Source of the DNA: Acidimicrobiia bacterium
GTDB lineage: Bacteria; Actinomycetota; Acidimicrobiia; Spongiisociales; ZC4RG35
NCBI GenBank assembly: GCA_013812505.1
Contig: JACCTH010000021.1
Location: 1-64,000 of the forward strand
Reading direction: 5' to 3'
DNA: 64,000 bases
In this document: positions 61,957 through 64,000 of the stretch, one piece after another
Position numbering within the stretch: the first letter of the stretch is position 1
Layout: each line of letters starts with the position of its first letter
Translations under genes and position numbers: made by a program
The notes under the pieces: generated by a model
Databases searched by the model: none
Told to the model about the DNA's origin: nothing
Seen by the model: the letters and a program-made list of their open reading frames with translations, nothing else

Positions 61957-62502
61957 GTGCCCTGCGTGGAAAGGATCTCTGGTCTCGAACGGGCACGGGC
62001 GGACCGCGCGGCCGATCGGTCGTGGGTCGCACGCGACCGACTCCACGGTGTGTTCGCCGCCAACCCAACTAGCCAGGAGGTGCTCGAACTCCTCGGCAGG
62101 GTCTCCTTCGAAATGGGAGACCTTCCTGAGGCGGGGCGCTATTGGTACTTGACCGAGACCGACAACGAGGAAGCGAGGCTTGCGAACGCGGCCTTCGAAA
62201 AACGATTCGGATCCAACCCGCATGCCGTGGTGCATTCCATTCCGCTAAAGGCCCCGATTTCGGTCTATCCGCCTCTTGTTCAGGATCGTCTAGCAGCGCT
62301 TCGCGACGCCGTGTCGAGGGACAAAGCCGCCTCCGGATTTCTGTCATGGAGTGACAAGGGCGAGTGGTTGACAAGTGAAGCGAAACCGCGTCCCAAACCG
62401 CCGAAACCGCACGGAAAGGTCCCAAACGTTGTGGTTGGTGTGTTGGTCTCGTTTACAGTCGGGGTCTGGGTCATTGGAGTGGTAACCATCGTCCGCCTGT
62501 GA
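61957..62502 (+). CDS. DUF6584-like protein with a C-terminal membrane anchor
   Basis: The 181-residue protein has SGLERARADRAADRSWVARDRLHG, a TPR-like helix pair, then LELLGRVSFEMGDLPEAGRYWYLTE, the typical wording of DUF6584. A basic Pro-rich linker (KPRPKPPKPHGK) leads to one C-terminal transmembrane segment (NVVVGVLVSFTVGVWVIGVV). This makes it a tail-anchored cytoplasmic-domain protein. Function unknown. GTG 61957 is used as the start; a GTG three codons later is possible. Confidence 0.72.
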   Translation: MPCVERISGLERARADRAADRSWVARDRLHGVFAANPTSQEVLELLGRVSFEMGDLPEAGRYWYLTETDNEEARLANAAFEKRFGSNPHAVVHSIPLKAPISVYPPLVQDRLAALRDAVSRDKAASGFLSWSDKGEWLTSEAKPRPKPPKPHGKVPNVVVGVLVSFTVGVWVIGVVTIVRL

Positions 62503-62508
62503 CGAGCC

Positions 62509-64000
62509 TCACCCCTTGAGCGCCTCGCTCACCAATCCGGGCAGCGACTGCCAGCGGGGTTTAGCGATGAAGCGAGTAAAACGCCGGGCTACTGCCGCGC
62601 CATTCTTGGCGGTGATCCCCCACGGGGGCGGCGGGGAAAGATGGACCTCGCCCTGGCGCCAAGCCCGCAGCATCGGGAAGAATGGGCCGCGCGCTACGGA
62701 CTTCTCGGGTCGGTCGAAGAAGAGCGCGTTATGGACGACCCCGACTCCGCTTCCCACTGCTCCCACCGAATGGCCGGGGAATGCGCCCCACGACGCCCGC
62801 GGCAAAAGGAAGTTCAACGCGGTCCAAGTGTTCACTGCCACCGCCCCATAACGCAGGTTGGCGATGGCGCCTTCGAAATGCGGGCCGTAGTCGTCTGCTG
62901 TCTGCGGGTGGATGATCAGGTTCGCACCCAACGACCCTTCCAACTGGTGGTTCGCCAGCTGCACCGCTGATTGGAGGAAATAGGCAGGGTCGTTGAAAGG
63001 GAGCCGCACCACCCCGAGAGCGGGGGTAAACCATTCAGTCTTGAAGGCGGACTCATCAGTGCCCGAGGTCAGGTTGGGCAGGATCGTCGTCGGCATCCCG
63101 CCCACTGTCACTGCCCCCGGCCGATCGGCGACCTTACGTCGCCGTTCCTCCCCTCCTGGGTAATAGGGAAAGCGCGGTTCGAGTTCGTCGATGACTTCCC
63201 CGATCGTTTCCACCAACTTGCCCGAACCGTCCCACCCCTCGGGGAGGACCAGGATCTGGGGAGCGATGCAGTTGTAACCGACGTTGATCAACTTGGCGGT
63301 GACGATCTGTTCGGCTTGATACTTGAAATCCGCCGCGGTCCACGGCCCAGGCACAACGATGATCGGGCTGACGCCACCCAGCTCGCTAGTCACCGGCTTC
63401 TCGAGCCGAGGTTCGCCATTTGCTCGCCGGCGTTCCGATTCGTCGCCCGTTCCCCAGACGATCGCGTCGTGCGTGGCGCGGCTGCCGGTGAGATGGACCG
63501 TGTCGACCAGCTCGTGTTCGATGAGAGACGCGCCGATGTCCGAAGTGCCGTAGACGATGCGGAGACAACCAAGGTCGACGAACTCGACCAGGATCTCTTC
63601 GATTAAAGGGCCGAGATAGTCGTTGATTGGGCTCAACTTCAGGATCACGACCTGGCTCTCGGCGATGAGCTTGTAGAGCGCGTCGAGGGCCGGGATCGAG
63701 CCGACGTTGCCGGCGCCCATAACTGCGCAAACTCTTGGATTGGGCCTGATTCGATAGGCGGCAGCAGTATTCTGCGCCAGCGTGGCCGGGGTCACTTGGG
63801 GCTGCATCCAAACGTCGATCGAGTAACCGGAGAGAAGGATTGCGTCGTACCAGTCGAAGGGCAGGACCCGCACGATCGCCCGTCCGTCCCTGCCCGAGCG
63901 CACCGAGCGTCTTGAGTAGGTGGCCCTACCGCCCGCCAGGCGGCGGAGAGATTCTGCGTAGGCCTGGGCGCCGGCGATGATCGAAAACGGACCCGAGAAC
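62509..64000 (-). CDS. Aldehyde dehydrogenase family protein (5' end outside window)
   Basis: The frame is open to the window edge, so at least 496 residues are present and the N-terminus is missing. The ALDH fold is shown by AVMGAGNVGSIPALDALYKL (NAD-binding region), VHLTGSRATHDAIVWG, the general-base Glu in TSELGGVSPIIV, the nucleophile Cys in INVGYNCIAPQILVLP, and EWFTPALGVVRLPF. The spacing is that of a divergent ALDH group that includes acyl-reductase-like forms. The substrate is unknown; an aromatic or long-chain aldehyde would fit the surroundings. It ends 6 bp from the DUF6584-like gene on the opposite strand. Confidence 0.85.
   Translation of the reverse strand, partial: FSGPFSIIAGAQAYAESLRRLAGGRATYSRRSVRSGRDGRAIVRVLPFDWYDAILLSGYSIDVWMQPQVTPATLAQNTAAAYRIRPNPRVCAVMGAGNVGSIPALDALYKLIAESQVVILKLSPINDYLGPLIEEILVEFVDLGCLRIVYGTSDIGASLIEHELVDTVHLTGSRATHDAIVWGTGDESERRRANGEPRLEKPVTSELGGVSPIIVVPGPWTAADFKYQAEQIVTAKLINVGYNCIAPQILVLPEGWDGSGKLVETIGEVIDELEPRFPYYPGGEERRRKVADRPGAVTVGGMPTTILPNLTSGTDESAFKTEWFTPALGVVRLPFNDPAYFLQSAVQLANHQLEGSLGANLIIHPQTADDYGPHFEGAIANLRYGAVAVNTWTALNFLLPRASWGAFPGHSVGAVGSGVGVVHNALFFDRPEKSVARGPFFPMLRAWRQGEVHLSPPPPWGITAKNGAAVARRFTRFIAKPRWQSLPGLVSEALKG

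Overview
This 64 kb window is chromosomal DNA of a GC-rich actinobacterium. The gene content suggests the class Acidimicrobiia or a close relative, with moderate confidence: a PurS/small-PurL/PurQ purine enzyme set, an Eis-type acetyltransferase, a DUF6584 protein, a GlnR-like box in front of glnA, very many stop/start overlaps (ATGA, GTGA, TTGA) and frequent GTG and TTG starts. No rRNA, tRNA or CRISPR was seen. No stretch over 300 bases lacks a gene.

Layout. 1-6.5 kb: the 3' end of an IS30-type transposase, an unrecognised conserved gene, a fused alpha/beta 2-oxoacid dehydrogenase E1, a membrane-anchored Asp-box protein, an amidase, and a lipoprotein gene with an in-frame UGA that looks like a selenoprotein. 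6.5-13.5 kb: argS and a GNAT protein, then the opposing glycolate oxidase operon glcDEF plus a membrane protein. 13.5-18.8 kb: an AbiEi/DUF559-type gene bracketed by inverted repeats, the hydantoinase/oxoprolinase pair hyuAB, a small NifU-N protein and a frameshifted cytochrome b561. 18.8-29 kb: small envelope proteins, eis, glnA divergent from purA-purD-purE, a YcaQ-like DNA glycosylase and a large Asp-box lipoprotein. 29-36.7 kb: purB, a CPA2 antiporter fused to two USP domains, a second DUF559-type gene inside different inverted repeats, a ROK sugar kinase, an LCP protein, a PaaI-like thioesterase and a glutamine amidotransferase. 36.8-47.1 kb: purC-purS-purQ-purL, an ABC exporter, an SGNH-like secreted protein, purF-purM and a class III aminotransferase. 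47.1-53.2 kb: a lipoprotein, a repeat-rich intergenic spacer, and a minus-strand run of envelope and unknown genes starting with an epimerase of distinctly higher GC. 53.2-58.2 kb: the phenylacetyl-CoA epoxidase operon paaABCDE ending in its probable TetR repressor, with a perfect 32-bp palindromic operator before paaA, and a TesB-like thioesterase. 58.2-64 kb: a NatAB-type ABC transporter, a crotonase, a two-domain VOC protein, a DUF6584 protein and an aldehyde dehydrogenase running off the window.

The genes together suggest an aerobic heterotroph that uses glycolate, aromatic compounds through phenylacetyl-CoA, branched-chain or other 2-oxoacids, amides and hydantoins. Ten genes of de novo IMP/AMP synthesis are spread over three blocks (purADE, purB, purCSQL-FM); purN, purH and purK are not in the window.

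The most unusual items are: (1) the candidate selenolipoprotein with a UxxC motif; (2) two single-gene AbiEi/DUF559 cassettes, each with its own inverted repeats, plus a solo copy of one repeat elsewhere; (3) three genes whose only sensible start codon is CTG; (4) the paa palindrome with an operon-terminal TetR gene; (5) several 36-bp tandem repeats, one of them inside a coding region.
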